A stretch of DNA of 64,000 nucleotides from Zizania palustris (Eukaryota; Streptophyta; Magnoliopsida; Poales; Poaceae): the NCBI GenBank assembly GCA_019279435.1, contig JAAALK010000086.1, positions 2,232,001 through 2,296,000 on the forward strand. The letters run 5' to 3'. The number at the start of each line of letters is the position of its first letter. The stretch's first letter is position 1. The translations under genes and the position numbers were made by a program. The notes below the pieces were generated by a model that had not been told where the DNA came from, did not search any database, and saw nothing but the letters and a program-made list of their open reading frames with translations. This document shows positions 46,118 to 58,100 of this stretch, one piece after another.

Positions 46118-49100
46118 TGTCACGCCCCGATTTATACAAAATCGAGACATTATTGAATTTCATAAGAAAAACAATAATGCAAGAGGTTCATCATGCGACA
46201 ACCGTACATACGACATTGTTCATGGTACGCAGACCATATTTATTACATCATTGTTTTAATAAAACAGTAGAGTAAAATAATTAGAAAACGGCATGACGAA
46301 CTTCTTCTCCAGGATTTTTCTTCTTGACTGGGTTGCTACTCCAGACCGTCTTCAAGATATGCATCCTCTGTGGGGTCCAACGGGTATGAGTACAAAAAGT
46401 ACTCAACAAGCCACCGCAAATGCAAATAATAATGCAGGATAATAAACAAGGAAGGATAAAGGCTAACAATGCGGAATAAAGCAGTTGCAGTTATGGCATT
46501 TAGTGTAATCATATTTTAATCATGCGGAAAGTAAATATGAGCATCATCAACATCAACTAACTCGAGGAGTACGTTTTACCTCCTCGCACAACGGTCCTTA
46601 CATGTCAATCCATCATGCACAATCATATTCAAAGTAAACTAACTGGGGGATGTCACGCAACCCGCCCTTGACAGTGGGCTCGGCTTTTCGAAAAGATTTA
46701 AGACTCTGATCAGAGATGTACTACTGTACCCACAAGGCACGCACTCATCTCAACGAGATGACCCATTTCACGGGAACTCGTTCCAAAACCTCAATATGAG
46801 ATGTTCCAAGCGATAACCACCCGCTCTAGGTTTCGCCGGCGCGCCGGGCCGCATCCCGGCTAACGTCGCACCCCCTTTTGCGCCACATTGGTACAAGTCA
46901 CCCGCAGGTGCAACTTGACCCATCTCCAAGTGGTGGCCTCGGTTTGGAACAACCCATACCTTAGTTAGGACTTACCCACTAGACTTGTGGTTAGTACGTA
47001 AGTGTATTGCAACGGATCCCTCAGACCGGTCCTTATAGTGCCCCGGGTGCGACTGACCAATGCCCTAGCTTGCACCCGGAACCCACCATGCATACACTCA
47101 CAACCATGACTCATCACCAACAGAATTTCCAAAGATAAGAAGTAACGGGATCATATAACAGAACCATTTCACTACGACTCATTTTTATCCTATAGCGGCC
47201 GTGCCAATACATTGGACACTAGCTAATATCATTGATCATATGGTGACAAGGAGGTTAGGCGAGATAGCATGGCTTGAGTTGCACATCAAGGTCGGGGGAT
47301 CCTAAATAAATATAATGTAAGGGTTCATTTGACTAATGCATATACATAACCTATGTGTTTTAGCGATAGTCAATTCAGACATGGGTTCAATATGCTCAAA
47401 AGAATGGTTTGGTGACTTGCCTTGTTCAGCAAAAGGAGAGGGAGGGACTTCGGGGAAGTACTCCGGCTCCTCGGCGGCGTCGTAGTCTTTTTAATATAAA
47501 GTAAAATAAAAAGAACACAACATCCAATCAAACAATATAACATTACATTATAAACACGTAAGTTTAAGTTGGTTTGATTATAAATAAAATAAATTCAAAG
47601 ATTAAAGTTCTGCAATTTATTTCTCCATTAATTTAAAGTGAATCTAAATGAATTATTGTTTTTCATAAAAAGGGTTTTTAAGTGTGTATAATACTACATT
47701 AAGTTTTCTAATCAATTTAATATAAATGATTCAGGGAAAACTCAGTGGTTTTAGTGTTTAAACAGAAAGGGACAATTATATAAGTTTTCTGGAATTTAAA
47801 TATTTAAATTTTATTTAAATCGTAAGGGCATTTGAATATTTATTTAAATAAACATGAAAATGTCCAAGCAAACCTACTGTTTTTATTGCATAAATATGTA
47901 GAGAATAATTTTATGAATTTTCTGAAATTGGAATGGTAATTTTTAGAGTTCAAATGCATTAGATATGAATTTTACAAGTTTAAAAGCATTTCTGGAATTT
48001 ATTTTCAAATTTTAAACCCCTCGGGTCCACGGTGAGCCAGGCCCACGGTGAACCCGCGCACTGTGCGCGTGCGCCGGCTCGATCTGGACCGTCGGATCTA
48101 GATCCGGTGGCCAGGCGCGAGGCGGGAGGGTTAAGTGACAACGGACGGCCAGGATTAAAACACGCGAAGGGGTACCACGTGGACGCACGAGATCGCACGC
48201 CGGGTTAAATGAAAATCAACGCGTGAGATTAAAACGTAACGCTTTGACCAGATCCGACGGTGCGGATTAGATCGCGTACGTGGGCTCACGCGCGTCGTCC
48301 GATTGCGATCGTGCGGCCAGGATTGAATCCGGCACGACACGCGCTAAGGGGGCTATACCCCCCTTCGTCTCCGGCGACGGCGGGGCTCGGGTGCGGTGGC
48401 GATGGCGCCTACGAGGGGGCTAGGCCCTAGCTCTATGCGAAAACGGAAAGAGGAGGCCAAGGCGGTCACGACGGTACCTTAGGCGAGGCGAGGGGTCGAC
48501 GGAGCGAGGCCGGCGACGAGGGTAGACGGCGGAGTGGTTCGGGTTCCTCGTCGGCGATGGTGTTCCGGCGGGGTTCGACGTCGGCGGAGGGGTGGCCGAG
48601 GTCGGGGTCGTTCTCGCGGTCACGTTGGTGGCGGAGGCACGGGCGGAGGTGGTCCGGTGCGACGGCGAGCGGTGGCCGGAGGTGAATCAGAGGGTGTGCG
48701 CTAAAAAGCGAAATGCGAGTGCGCTGTTCGTTCTCGAGGCGATTAGGCGTGGGGGTCGGACGCGGCTCAGGCTGGGGGCTTAAATAGGGCGCCGGGGAGG
48801 GCTCGCATGCAAGGAAACCGGCCGAGGGCCTTTACTCGCCGGCGATGGCTCGGCCATGCACGCGGAGCGGCGATCCCGTGGCATAAACGCGAGGGTTAAA
48901 GCGGGGAAACGGTCGGCGCGACGCGGGGGACCGAGTTATGGCGGCAATTTAATGGGGGACGCGTCGGCGAGGCGAATCCGAGGGCGAGGTCGTCGGCCGG
49001 CGCGATTTGGGGGCGACGGCGCGGGGTTGAAGACGGATCTGACACGCGGGGGCCACTGACCAGTGAGCGCGAGCGGGCGAGGGTGGCGACTGACGGGTGG

Positions 49101-49509
49101 GGCCGAGGTGTCGGGTGCGCGCGCGAGGGGAGGGGATCGGCGCCGACAGGTGGGGTCCATGCGTCAGTCTAAGGCGGGCGCGGTAACGGGCTGGGCCGGC
49201 CGGGAGAGAGAGAAGGGAGGGAGAGGAGCCCATTACTGTTCTAATACTTTTCTGAATAAAAATAATTCCAGAAAATGGGTTAAAATATTAGGGCTACTTC
49301 CAAGGCTGGTAAAAATTTATAAAAATTCTCAAAATTATATTTTGGTCTTAGGATCATATACAAAAAGTTTCACCTCCTGATTTGGTCATCTACTCCATGT
49401 TGTAGTTCAAAAAGGGTATAAAAAGGATTTAAAGGTATTTTCTGAAATAAAAATCCCAATAAATTGAATTTAATAATATTTTATTGCTTTGAAAATTTGG
49501 GGTGTTACA
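46118..49509 (-). repeat. 3' LTR of Tekay-type element
   Basis: 3,392 bp. Differences from the other LTR that I can see: 46673-region ACAGTG/ACCGTG, CTCGTTCC/CTCGTGCC, TTGAGTTG/TTGGGTTG, AACAATATAA/AACAGTATAA, AATCGTAAG/AATCCTAAG, AAACACGCG/AAACGCGCG, TTCGTCTCC/TTCATCTCC and one T run. Open frames inside (for example 48592-48783) repeat identically in the other LTR and are not genes. Confidence 0.95.
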
Positions 49510-49535
49510 AACCTATCCCCCTTACAAGAATCTCG
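49510..49535 (-). other. Polypurine tract of Tekay-type element
   Basis: The minus strand reads TGTAAGGGGGATAGGTT directly before the 3' LTR start (TGTAACACC). Confidence 0.75.
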
Positions 49536-49552
49536 TCCTCGAGATTGGAACG

Positions 49553-52500
49553 CTACTCGAATAGCTCGGGGTATTGGGCTTTCAGTTCGTCTTCTTTTTC
49601 CCAAGTGGCTTCTTCTGCGGGATGGTTGTTCCATTGGACTTTGCAGAAGCGGACGACGCGACTTCTGGTTACTCTTTCCTTGGTTTCCAAGATCTTGACG
49701 GGTCTCTCTATGTAGGTCAAGTCTTCTTGGACATTGAGCTGCTGAAGGTCGGCTTGCTCGGTGGGTACACGGAGACACTTCTTCAGCTGCGAGACATGGA
49801 ACACATCATGAACGCCTGCCAAGGATAGAGGCAGTTCAAGTTGATATGCCACTTCTCCTTGTCGATGGAGGATCTGGAAAGGTCCGACGTAGCGGGGTGC
49901 TAGTTTGCCTTTCATGTTGAACCTTTGAGTGCCACGGAGGGGAGTGACTCGGAGGTAGACATAATCGCCCTCCTCAAAGGCTAGATCTCTTCGACGGTTA
50001 TCGGCGTAGCTCTTTTGCCTGGATTGGGCTGCCTTCAGTCGGTCTCTTATAATCTTAACTTTCTCTTCGGCTTCTCTCAATAAATCTGTCCCAAACAGTT
50101 GTGATTCTCCGGTTTGATCCCAGAGCAACGGCGTTCTGCACTTGCGCCCATAGAGTGCTTCGAACGGGGACATTTGCAGGCTGGCTTGATAGCTGTTGTT
50201 GTAGGAGAACTCCGCATAAGGTAAGTTCTTGTCCCACATTCCGCCAAAGTCTAGAGCACAAGCTCTAAGCATATCTTCCAATATCTGGTTGACCCTTTCG
50301 GTTTGACCGTCGGTCTGTGGATGATAGGCGGTGCTAAAGTTCAGCCGGGTGCCGAGTTCCTCTTGAAGGTTCTTCCAAAACTTGGAGGTAAACTGACTCC
50401 CGCGGTCAGATACAATCTTCCTGGGAACTCCGTGGAGGCACACGATCCGGGTCATATACAACTCAGCCAACTTGGCGACGGTGTAAGTTGTCTTGACCGG
50501 AACGAAGTGGGCTACCTTGGTGAGTCGATCAACGATCACCCAGATAGAATCATGACCAGCTTGGGTCCTGGGCAGTCCCGTGATGAAGTCCATTCCTATC
50601 TCTTCCCACTTCCATTCAGGGACTTTGAGGGGTTGAAGAAGTCCGGCAGGTCTCTGATGCTCTGCCTTGACTCGCCGGCATGTGTCGCACTTGGCCACAT
50701 ACTCGGCTATTTCTCTCTTCATGCTGACCCACCAATATTTCTCCTTCAGGTCTTGGTACATCTTCGTACTCCCGGGATGAATGGAGTAAAGAGTATCGTG
50801 AGCTTCTTGAAGGATGAGAGTCTTCAACTCAGGTATGTTGGGTACGCATACTCGGTTTCCGAACCAAATGGTACCATGCTCATCCTCGGAGAATCCGGGG
50901 GCTTTACCCTTCCTCATGTTCTGTTGGATTTCCAGGATGTCTGGGTCTTCCTTCTGCTTCTCCCGGATCTGGTCTATTAAGACAGGCCGAGACTCCAAGG
51001 CAGCGAGGTACTCTCGAGTGGTGATCCCTAGATTTAGCCTCTCCATCTCCTTATAAAGCAGAGGAGCCTGGTCTTGAATCATGATGGCATTGCAGTACCC
51101 TTTTCGACTAAGGGCGTCTGCCACCACGTTCGCTTTGCCCGGATGATAATGGATGCCCAAGTCGTAATCCTTGATCAGTTCCAACCATCTCCTTTGCCTG
51201 AGATTCAGATCTGGTTGGGTGAATATGTACTTGAGGCTCTTGTGGTCGGTGAAGACCTCACACCGATTTCCCACAAGGTAATGTCTCCATATCTTCAAGG
51301 CATGAACCACGGCTGCTAGTTCCAGGTCGTGAGTTGGGTAGTTCAGCTCATGTGGTCTCAACTGCCGGGAGGCGTAGGATATCACCTTCCCTTCTTGCAT
51401 TAAGACGCATCCCAATCCTTGACGAGAGGCATCACAGTAGACGTGGAAGTCTTTCCGGATGTCCGACAGAGTTAGAATGGGAGCTGACACAAGCTTTGTC
51501 TTGAGAGTCTGGAAGCTCTCTTCGCAGTCGGGGGTCCAATCAAACTTCACCTCTTTCTGCAGAAGTCTGGTCATAGGTTTGGCGATCTTGGAAAAATTCT
51601 CGATGAACCGGCGGTAGTATCCGGCCAATCCGAGAAAACTCCGGATCTCGGTCACGGTCGTTGGCTGTAGCCAGTTGGTTACCGCTTCGACGGTGGTTGG
51701 GTCCACTGCTATTCCTCCGGCAGATATAACATGGCCGAGGAACTTCACCTCAGACGACCAAAATTCGCACTTGCTGTATTTGGCGTACAGTTGCTGCTCC
51801 CTTAGCTTTCCGAGGGTCAGACGGAGGTGAGTCTCGTGTTCTTCCTTGGTCTTGGAGTAAACGAGGATATCGTCGATGAATACCACGATGAACTTGTCCA
51901 AGAACTCCATGAATACATTGTTCATCATGTTCATGAAGAAGGCCGGGGCATTCGTGAGTCCGAACGACATCACAGTGTACTCGTAGAGTCCATAGCGGGA
52001 GGTGAAGGCAGTCTTGGGTATATCTTCCTTCCTGATCCTTAACTGGTGATAACCTGACCTGAGGTCAATCTTGGAAAACACCGAGGATCCTTTCAGCTGG
52101 TCGAACAGGTCGTCGATCCGAGGCAATGGGTATTTGTTCTTGATGGTTACGTCGTTCAAGGCTCTATAGTCCACGCACATCCTCTTGGTCTTGTCCTTCT
52201 TCATAGCAAATATAACCGGTGCACCCCAGGGTGAGGCACTCGGTCGGATGTAACCTTTCTGCTCAAGGTCTTCGATGTTGCTCTTGACTTCGGCTAGTTC
52301 ATTGGCGGCCATTCGGTATGGGCGTTTGGAGATCGGAGTGGTCCCCGGGACAAGCTCGATCCTGAATTCGATGTCCCGCTTGGGAGGCATTCCGGGCAGA
52401 CCTTCGGGGAAAACATCTGCAAACTCCTTGACTATTGGCACCTCTTCAAGAGCTATAGAGCGAAGGGATGCTCCGAGTGGTTTGCGACTGGTCATCCGGA

Positions 52501-52648
52501 AGGTGACGGTTACGCCTTCAGGACTGGTCACCGTGACGGACTTGTTGGCACAGTCGATCACTCCCTTGTGCTTCATCAACCAATCCATACCTAAAATAAG
52601 GTCGAGTCCGGTGCATTGGATGAGGACAGGCTCGGCCCGAAACAGCAC
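49553..52648 (-). CDS. Tekay-type pol: RT, RNase H, integrase, chromodomain
   Basis: 1,031 open codons. Rough positions: the end of protease with DLILGMDWL (15-24); RT about 115-290 with NKYPLPRIDDLFDQL, KIDLRSGYHQLRI and FIDDILVYS (257-265); RNase H about 385-500 with VYCDASRQGLGCVLMQ and FTDHKSLKYIF; integrase zinc finger with HPGSTKMYQDL and CDTCRRVK; core with MDFITGLPR, VSDRGSQFTSKFW and HPQTDGQTERVNQ (the D, D, E residues); and a chromodomain-like C-terminus (VNVQEDL-like start, KVQWNNHPAEEATWEKED, last 60). It makes viral-like cDNA and inserts it. The start Met is internal; the natural product is a gag-pol fusion, here cut off from gag by a one-base loss near 52704-52709. Confidence 0.93.
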   Translation of the reverse strand: MLFRAEPVLIQCTGLDLILGMDWLMKHKGVIDCANKSVTVTSPEGVTVTFRMTSRKPLGASLRSIALEEVPIVKEFADVFPEGLPGMPPKRDIEFRIELVPGTTPISKRPYRMAANELAEVKSNIEDLEQKGYIRPSASPWGAPVIFAMKKDKTKRMCVDYRALNDVTIKNKYPLPRIDDLFDQLKGSSVFSKIDLRSGYHQLRIRKEDIPKTAFTSRYGLYEYTVMSFGLTNAPAFFMNMMNNVFMEFLDKFIVVFIDDILVYSKTKEEHETHLRLTLGKLREQQLYAKYSKCEFWSSEVKFLGHVISAGGIAVDPTTVEAVTNWLQPTTVTEIRSFLGLAGYYRRFIENFSKIAKPMTRLLQKEVKFDWTPDCEESFQTLKTKLVSAPILTLSDIRKDFHVYCDASRQGLGCVLMQEGKVISYASRQLRPHELNYPTHDLELAAVVHALKIWRHYLVGNRCEVFTDHKSLKYIFTQPDLNLRQRRWLELIKDYDLGIHYHPGKANVVADALSRKGYCNAIMIQDQAPLLYKEMERLNLGITTREYLAALESRPVLIDQIREKQKEDPDILEIQQNMRKGKAPGFSEDEHGTIWFGNRVCVPNIPELKTLILQEAHDTLYSIHPGSTKMYQDLKEKYWWVSMKREIAEYVAKCDTCRRVKAEHQRPAGLLQPLKVPEWKWEEIGMDFITGLPRTQAGHDSIWVIVDRLTKVAHFVPVKTTYTVAKLAELYMTRIVCLHGVPRKIVSDRGSQFTSKFWKNLQEELGTRLNFSTAYHPQTDGQTERVNQILEDMLRACALDFGGMWDKNLPYAEFSYNNSYQASLQMSPFEALYGRKCRTPLLWDQTGESQLFGTDLLREAEEKVKIIRDRLKAAQSRQKSYADNRRRDLAFEEGDYVYLRVTPLRGTQRFNMKGKLAPRYVGPFQILHRQGEVAYQLELPLSLAGVHDVFHVSQLKKCLRVPTEQADLQQLNVQEDLTYIERPVKILETKERVTRSRVVRFCKVQWNNHPAEEATWEKEDELKAQYPELFE

Positions 52649-54069
52649 TCCTTGGATGTCAAGTTGAACCTTAGGGCTGTAGAAGCGAGCTGAGGTCCTA
52701 TTGCCGGGGTGGCAATCACCATGGGAATTGGTAGAGGGAGCACGTCCAGATTGTTTGTTTTTGCAAAATCTTCCGAGATAAAGGAGTGGGTTGCTCCAGA
52801 GTCAAATAATATGACGGCCGGTACGGAATTCATAGTAAACGTACCGAGTACGACTTCAGGAGCTTCCTGAGCTTCCTCCGCGCTGATGTGGTTGACGCGG
52901 GCGCGAACGGCCTGGTGGGGTGCTGCGCCTTGGTTCTGCTTGGGGTGAGGACACTGGTGCGAGTAGTGCCCTTCCTTGCGGCAGTTGAAGCAGACAACCG
53001 GCCTTCCTTGGCGATCCCTCAAGATCGGGGCCTTGGCGGCTGGTGCGGGCTGAGCGGCCGGAGCTGGTGGAGCGGGGCGAGGATGCCCGACGTTGGATCC
53101 ACCGGCTGCATGAGGTGGCCTGTAGGCGGGCCGAGGATGGTAGGCGGGTGCTGGTGGCGGAGGGACGAAGCGGGGCCTCTGAGTGTTCGCCTGCTGGTGC
53201 TTGAAGGCGATCATCTTCCTCTTTTTGAGGTCCAGCTTGTTCTGCTCAGTCTCTTGGATGAGCGCTTTATTGACAAGCCGCTGGAAGTCGGCGAAGTCGG
53301 CGGCGACGAGCTGGATGGACAACTCATCCTTAAGTCCCCTGAGGAACTTGGCTTGGCGGAGGGCGTCGGTGCGCACTTCCTCCGGTGCGTAGCGTGCGAG
53401 GCGGTTGAACTCATGGAGGTACTCCATGACAGTCCTGTTGCCCTGCTGCAGATCGCGGAATTCCTGCTGTTTGACCGCGATGACACCGGCGGGGACGTGG
53501 GCGGCACGAAAGGCGATGGTGAACTCCGCCCAAGTCACCATGTGGCCCTCTGGCTGGGACGCGCGATAGTTGTCCCACCACTCGGCGGCGGGACCCTGGA
53601 GCTGATGGGTGGCGAAGGCCACTCGCTCCCGGTCTGTGCAGGGGAGGAGGTCGAGCTTCTTCTCGATAGTGCGGAGCCAATCTCCGGCCTCCATCGGGTT
53701 GGTCGTGCTCGAGAAGATGGGCGGGCGCACGCGCAAGAACTCGGAGAGTTGCGGAGCGGCCGCGGGTGCTGGTGCGCGAGGGGCGGGCTCACCGTTCTGC
53801 AGACGGTCCAACTGAGCCTGTTGGTGCTGCATCTGGGTGAGGAGGGCGGTAATCAGATGATTCTGATTCGCCATCATTTCCGCCAAGGTGGGGTGGTTGG
53901 CGGAAGGCGACCCGGATTGGCGCGGGCCTGTCGCACCCCAGTTGGGCACAACGCCCTCAGGCGCATCTCGGCTTCCTCCTGCTCCGTTGTTGGAGCCGGT
54001 GTTCTGGTGGTCGGTCATCTTCTGAATATACAAAGCGATAAAGCAAAGAATGACGAAACGATAATACAA
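52591..54069 (-). CDS. Tekay-type gag and protease
   Basis: 492 open codons. The ATG used in the open frame is at 54069; a second candidate (MTDHQNTGSNNGAGG) lies at about 54018 and fits gag starts better. A Ser/Pro-rich N-terminus is followed by the gag core (MEAGDWLRTIEKKLDLLPC; YLHEFNRLARYAPEEV), a Pro/Ala-rich linker, a zinc knuckle CFNCRKEGHYSHQC (near 52985) and the protease site LFDSGATHSFIS (near 52805). After VIATP the frame is wrong, because pol continues in another frame from about 52705, so the last roughly 35 residues are not natural. The 58-base overlap with pol is a result of that frameshift. Confidence 0.9.
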   Translation of the reverse strand: MYYRFVILCFIALYIQKMTDHQNTGSNNGAGGSRDAPEGVVPNWGATGPRQSGSPSANHPTLAEMMANQNHLITALLTQMQHQQAQLDRLQNGEPAPRAPAPAAAPQLSEFLRVRPPIFSSTTNPMEAGDWLRTIEKKLDLLPCTDRERVAFATHQLQGPAAEWWDNYRASQPEGHMVTWAEFTIAFRAAHVPAGVIAVKQQEFRDLQQGNRTVMEYLHEFNRLARYAPEEVRTDALRQAKFLRGLKDELSIQLVAADFADFQRLVNKALIQETEQNKLDLKKRKMIAFKHQQANTQRPRFVPPPPAPAYHPRPAYRPPHAAGGSNVGHPRPAPPAPAAQPAPAAKAPILRDRQGRPVVCFNCRKEGHYSHQCPHPKQNQGAAPHQAVRARVNHISAEEAQEAPEVVLGTFTMNSVPAVILFDSGATHSFISEDFAKTNNLDVLPLPIPMVIATPAIGPQLASTALRFNLTSKECCFGPSLSSSNAPDSTLF

Positions 54070-54213
54070 TCATATAAGATTCAAGCACATAATTATATAT
54101 AGTGGCATAAAGTGTTTGTTACAATCAAGTTTTTATTCTACCCATGACACACTCGTCGTGGGCAGCACCACATACAAAATTTTGATCCTTATTTAGATAG
54201 CGTCTCCTAACGC

Positions 54214-54993
54214 CTACTCGCCACCGGAGGCGGTCTCCGTGCTCTCGGAACCACGAGCGCGCGGCTCCAGAGAGATGGTGGGCTCGAGAAAATTCTCGAT
54301 GATAGAGTCGGAGACGAGGCCGGGGCGTGGTGTAGGGGCGCTGGTGGAAGGCCTGGCGGGAGAGGGTCGTGGCGGGATCCTCTTGGGGCGAGGGAGGGGC
54401 TCACGGATAGGCTTCTTCTTCCTTGGAAGAAGAGGAACCATCTCCGCGATGTCCTTCTGCAGCTCCATGATCTTGCGCTGCAGCTCGCCGTTCTGCTGGA
54501 TCAGGTTCTTCGTTTCCTCACGAAGAAACGCAACCGCCTCATGGTGCTCGTCGGCGTCGAGCACCGCCTCGGTGTGGAGATCATCCATGGCCTGCAGAAG
54601 ACGCGACTGCCGAGCCATGACCGGATCACGCACGGAGTGAACTCCGAGGTAGATACTACGGTGGGCTCCGGGAGTACGCTTCGGCACAAGCCGGAAGGAT
54701 GAGTTCTGAAGACGATCGCCGTAGATCATCCTCAGCTCCATGAGGGCCTGGAGGGCGACTCGTTGGCACGCGACGTCGAAAGTCGGGCCTCCAAGTGCGG
54801 TGGTGTAAGGCGGCAGATGTTCTCCGGAGCCATGGACGGTGAGGGAGACGTCGCAAGGCCCGGCGAACTCGTCGGGGTAGACTCCTTGAAATTCGGGTTC
54901 GAAGAGGAACCCGAGTAAGGTGAGCATCATGCGGAGCTCCCGGACGAAGCCCTCATAGTGGCGGCAGTAACTGTGAACTTGGTAGACTGGCAT
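54214..54993 (-). CDS. orf0: upstream ORF of Tekay-type element, unknown function
   Basis: An intact 259-codon frame between the PBS and gag. It starts MPVYQVHSYCRHYEG, about 140 bases after the LTR. A globular part (1-125) has YTTALGGPTFDVACQRVALQ; then comes a likely coiled coil (125-188, with LREETKNLIQQNGELQRKI), a basic Pro-rich stretch (190-235: RKKKPIREPLPRPKRIPPRP) and a short acidic end. No enzymatic motif is visible. Extra ORFs at this place have been described in some rice gypsy elements (RIRE3/RIRE8 'orf0', from memory). The frame is open in a young element, which argues for selection or recency. Function unknown. Confidence 0.75.
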   Translation of the reverse strand: MPVYQVHSYCRHYEGFVRELRMMLTLLGFLFEPEFQGVYPDEFAGPCDVSLTVHGSGEHLPPYTTALGGPTFDVACQRVALQALMELRMIYGDRLQNSSFRLVPKRTPGAHRSIYLGVHSVRDPVMARQSRLLQAMDDLHTEAVLDADEHHEAVAFLREETKNLIQQNGELQRKIMELQKDIAEMVPLLPRKKKPIREPLPRPKRIPPRPSPARPSTSAPTPRPGLVSDSIIENFLEPTISLEPRARGSESTETASGGE

Positions 54994-55116
54994 CTACAAA
55001 ACAGCAAGTTGAATAAAAGTGAGGAGAGGAACAAAGTTTATGAAGTAGATTTTCAAGAAATAATTTCCTATGGCTTAATGGCTAGGCGGGTCTGTTTGGC
55101 TTCCTACAGTCAAGTC

Positions 55117-55132
55117 GGCTCTGATACCATCT
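55117..55132 (-). other. Primer-binding site (initiator tRNA-Met)
   Basis: The minus strand reads AGATGGTATCAGAGCC directly after the 5' LTR end (GGGGCGTGACA). Confidence 0.9.
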
Positions 55133-58100
55133 TGTCACGCCCCGATTTATACAAAATCGAGACATTATTGAATTTCATAAGAAAAACAATAATGCAAGAG
55201 GTTCATCATGCGACAACCGTACATACGACATTGTTCATGGTACGCAGACCATATTTATTACATCATTGTTTTAATAAAACAGTAGAGTAAAATAATTAGA
55301 AAACGGCATGACGAACTTCTTCTCCAGGATTTTTCTTCTTGACTGGGTTGCTACTCCAGACCGTCTTCAAGATATGCATCCTCTGTGGGGTCCAACGGGT
55401 ATGAGTACAAAAAGTACTCAACAAGCCACCGCAAATGCAAATAATAATGCAGGATAATAAACAAGGAAGGATAAAGGCTAACAATGCGGAATAAAGCAGT
55501 TGCAGTTATGGCATTTAGTGTAATCATATTTTAATCATGCGGAAAGTAAATATGAGCATCATCAACATCAACTAACTCGAGGAGTACGTTTTACCTCCTC
55601 GCACAACGGTCCTTACATGTCAATCCATCATGCACAATCATATTCAAAGTAAACTAACTGGGGGATGTCACGCAACCCGCCCTTGACCGTGGGCTCGGCT
55701 TTTCGAAAAGATTTAAGACTCTGATCAGAGATGTACTACTGTACCCACAAGGCACGCACTCATCTCAACGAGATGACCCATTTCACGGGAACTCGTGCCA
55801 AAACCTCAATATGAGATGTTCCAAGCGATAACCACCCGCTCTAGGTTTCGCCGGCGCGCCGGGCCGCATCCCGGCTAACGTCGCACCCCCTTTTGCGCCA
55901 CATTGGTACAAGTCACCCGCAGGTGCAACTTGACCCATCTCCAAGTGGTGGCCTCGGTTTGGAACAACCCATACCTTAGTTAGGACTTACCCACTAGACT
56001 TGTGGTTAGTACGTAAGTGTATTGCAACGGATCCCTCAGACCGGTCCTTATAGTGCCCCGGGTGCGACTGACCAATGCCCTAGCTTGCACCCGGAACCCA
56101 CCATGCATACACTCACAACCATGACTCATCACCAACAGAATTTCCAAAGATAAGAAGTAACGGGATCATATAACAGAACCATTTCACTACGACTCATTTT
56201 TATCCTATAGCGGCCGTGCCAATACATTGGACACTAGCTAATATCATTGATCATATGGTGACAAGGAGGTTAGGCGAGATAGCATGGCTTGGGTTGCACA
56301 TCAAGGTCGGGGGATCCTAAATAAATATAATGTAAGGGTTCATTTGACTAATGCATATACATAACCTATGTGTTTTAGCGATAGTCAATTCAGACATGGG
56401 TTCAATATGCTCAAAAGAATGGTTTGGTGACTTGCCTTGTTCAGCAAAAGGAGAGGGAGGGACTTCGGGGAAGTACTCCGGCTCCTCGGCGGCGTCGTAG
56501 TCTTTTTAATATAAAGTAAAATAAAAAGAACACAACATCCAATCAAACAGTATAACATTACATTATAAACACGTAAGTTTAAGTTGGTTTGATTATAAAT
56601 AAAATAAATTCAAAGATTAAAGTTCTGCAATTTATTTCTCCATTAATTTAAAGTGAATCTAAATGAATTATTGTTTTTCATAAAAAGGGTTTTTAAGTGT
56701 GTATAATACTACATTAAGTTTTCTAATCAATTTAATATAAATGATTCAGGGAAAACTCAGTGGTTTTAGTGTTTAAACAGAAAGGGACAATTATATAAGT
56801 TTTCTGGAATTTAAATATTTAAATTTTATTTAAATCCTAAGGGCATTTGAATATTTATTTAAATAAACATGAAAATGTCCAAGCAAACCTACTGTTTTTA
56901 TTGCATAAATATGTAGAGAATAATTTTATGAATTTTCTGAAATTGGAATGGTAATTTTTAGAGTTCAAATGCATTAGATATGAATTTTACAAGTTTAAAA
57001 GCATTTCTGGAATTTATTTTCAAATTTTAAACCCCTCGGGTCCACGGTGAGCCAGGCCCACGGTGAACCCGCGCACTGTGCGCGTGCGCCGGCTCGATCT
57101 GGACCGTCGGATCTAGATCCGGTGGCCAGGCGCGAGGCGGGAGGGTTAAGTGACAACGGACGGCCAGGATTAAAACGCGCGAAGGGGTACCACGTGGACG
57201 CACGAGATCGCACGCCGGGTTAAATGAAAATCAACGCGTGAGATTAAAACGTAACGCTTTGACCAGATCCGACGGTGCGGATTAGATCGCGTACGTGGGC
57301 TCACGCGCGTCGTCCGATTGCGATCGTGCGGCCAGGATTGAATCCGGCACGACACGCGCTAAGGGGGCTATACCCCCCTTCATCTCCGGCGACGGCGGGG
57401 CTCGGGTGCGGTGGCGATGGCGCCTACGAGGGGGCTAGGCCCTAGCTCTATGCGAAAACGGAAAGAGGAGGCCAAGGCGGTCACGACGGTACCTTAGGCG
57501 AGGCGAGGGGTCGACGGAGCGAGGCCGGCGACGAGGGTAGACGGCGGAGTGGTTCGGGTTCCTCGTCGGCGATGGTGTTCCGGCGGGGTTCGACGTCGGC
57601 GGAGGGGTGGCCGAGGTCGGGGTCGTTCTCGCGGTCACGTTGGTGGCGGAGGCACGGGCGGAGGTGGTCCGGTGCGACGGCGAGCGGTGGCCGGAGGTGA
57701 ATCAGAGGGTGTGCGCTAAAAAGCGAAATGCGAGTGCGCTGTTCGTTCTCGAGGCGATTAGGCGTGGGGGTCGGACGCGGCTCAGGCTGGGGGCTTAAAT
57801 AGGGCGCCGGGGAGGGCTCGCATGCAAGGAAACCGGCCGAGGGCCTTTACTCGCCGGCGATGGCTCGGCCATGCACGCGGAGCGGCGATCCCGTGGCATA
57901 AACGCGAGGGTTAAAGCGGGGAAACGGTCGGCGCGACGCGGGGGACCGAGTTATGGCGGCAATTTAATGGGGGACGCGTCGGCGAGGCGAATCCGAGGGC
58001 GAGGTCGTCGGCCGGCGCGATTTGGGGGCGACGGCGCGGGGTTGAAGACGGATCTGACACGCGGGGGCCACTGACCAGTGAGCGCGAGCGGGCGAGGGTG

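Noticed and set aside
47980..49380. Set of GC-rich open frames in the LTR, repeated at 56995-58395
   Set aside because: They occur in both LTRs with the same limits, have low-complexity Arg/Pro composition and no family resemblance. Non-coding LTR sequence.
52888..54102. 404-codon open frame on the plus strand
   Set aside because: It is the complement of the gag gene, which has clear gag, zinc-knuckle and protease motifs on the minus strand.
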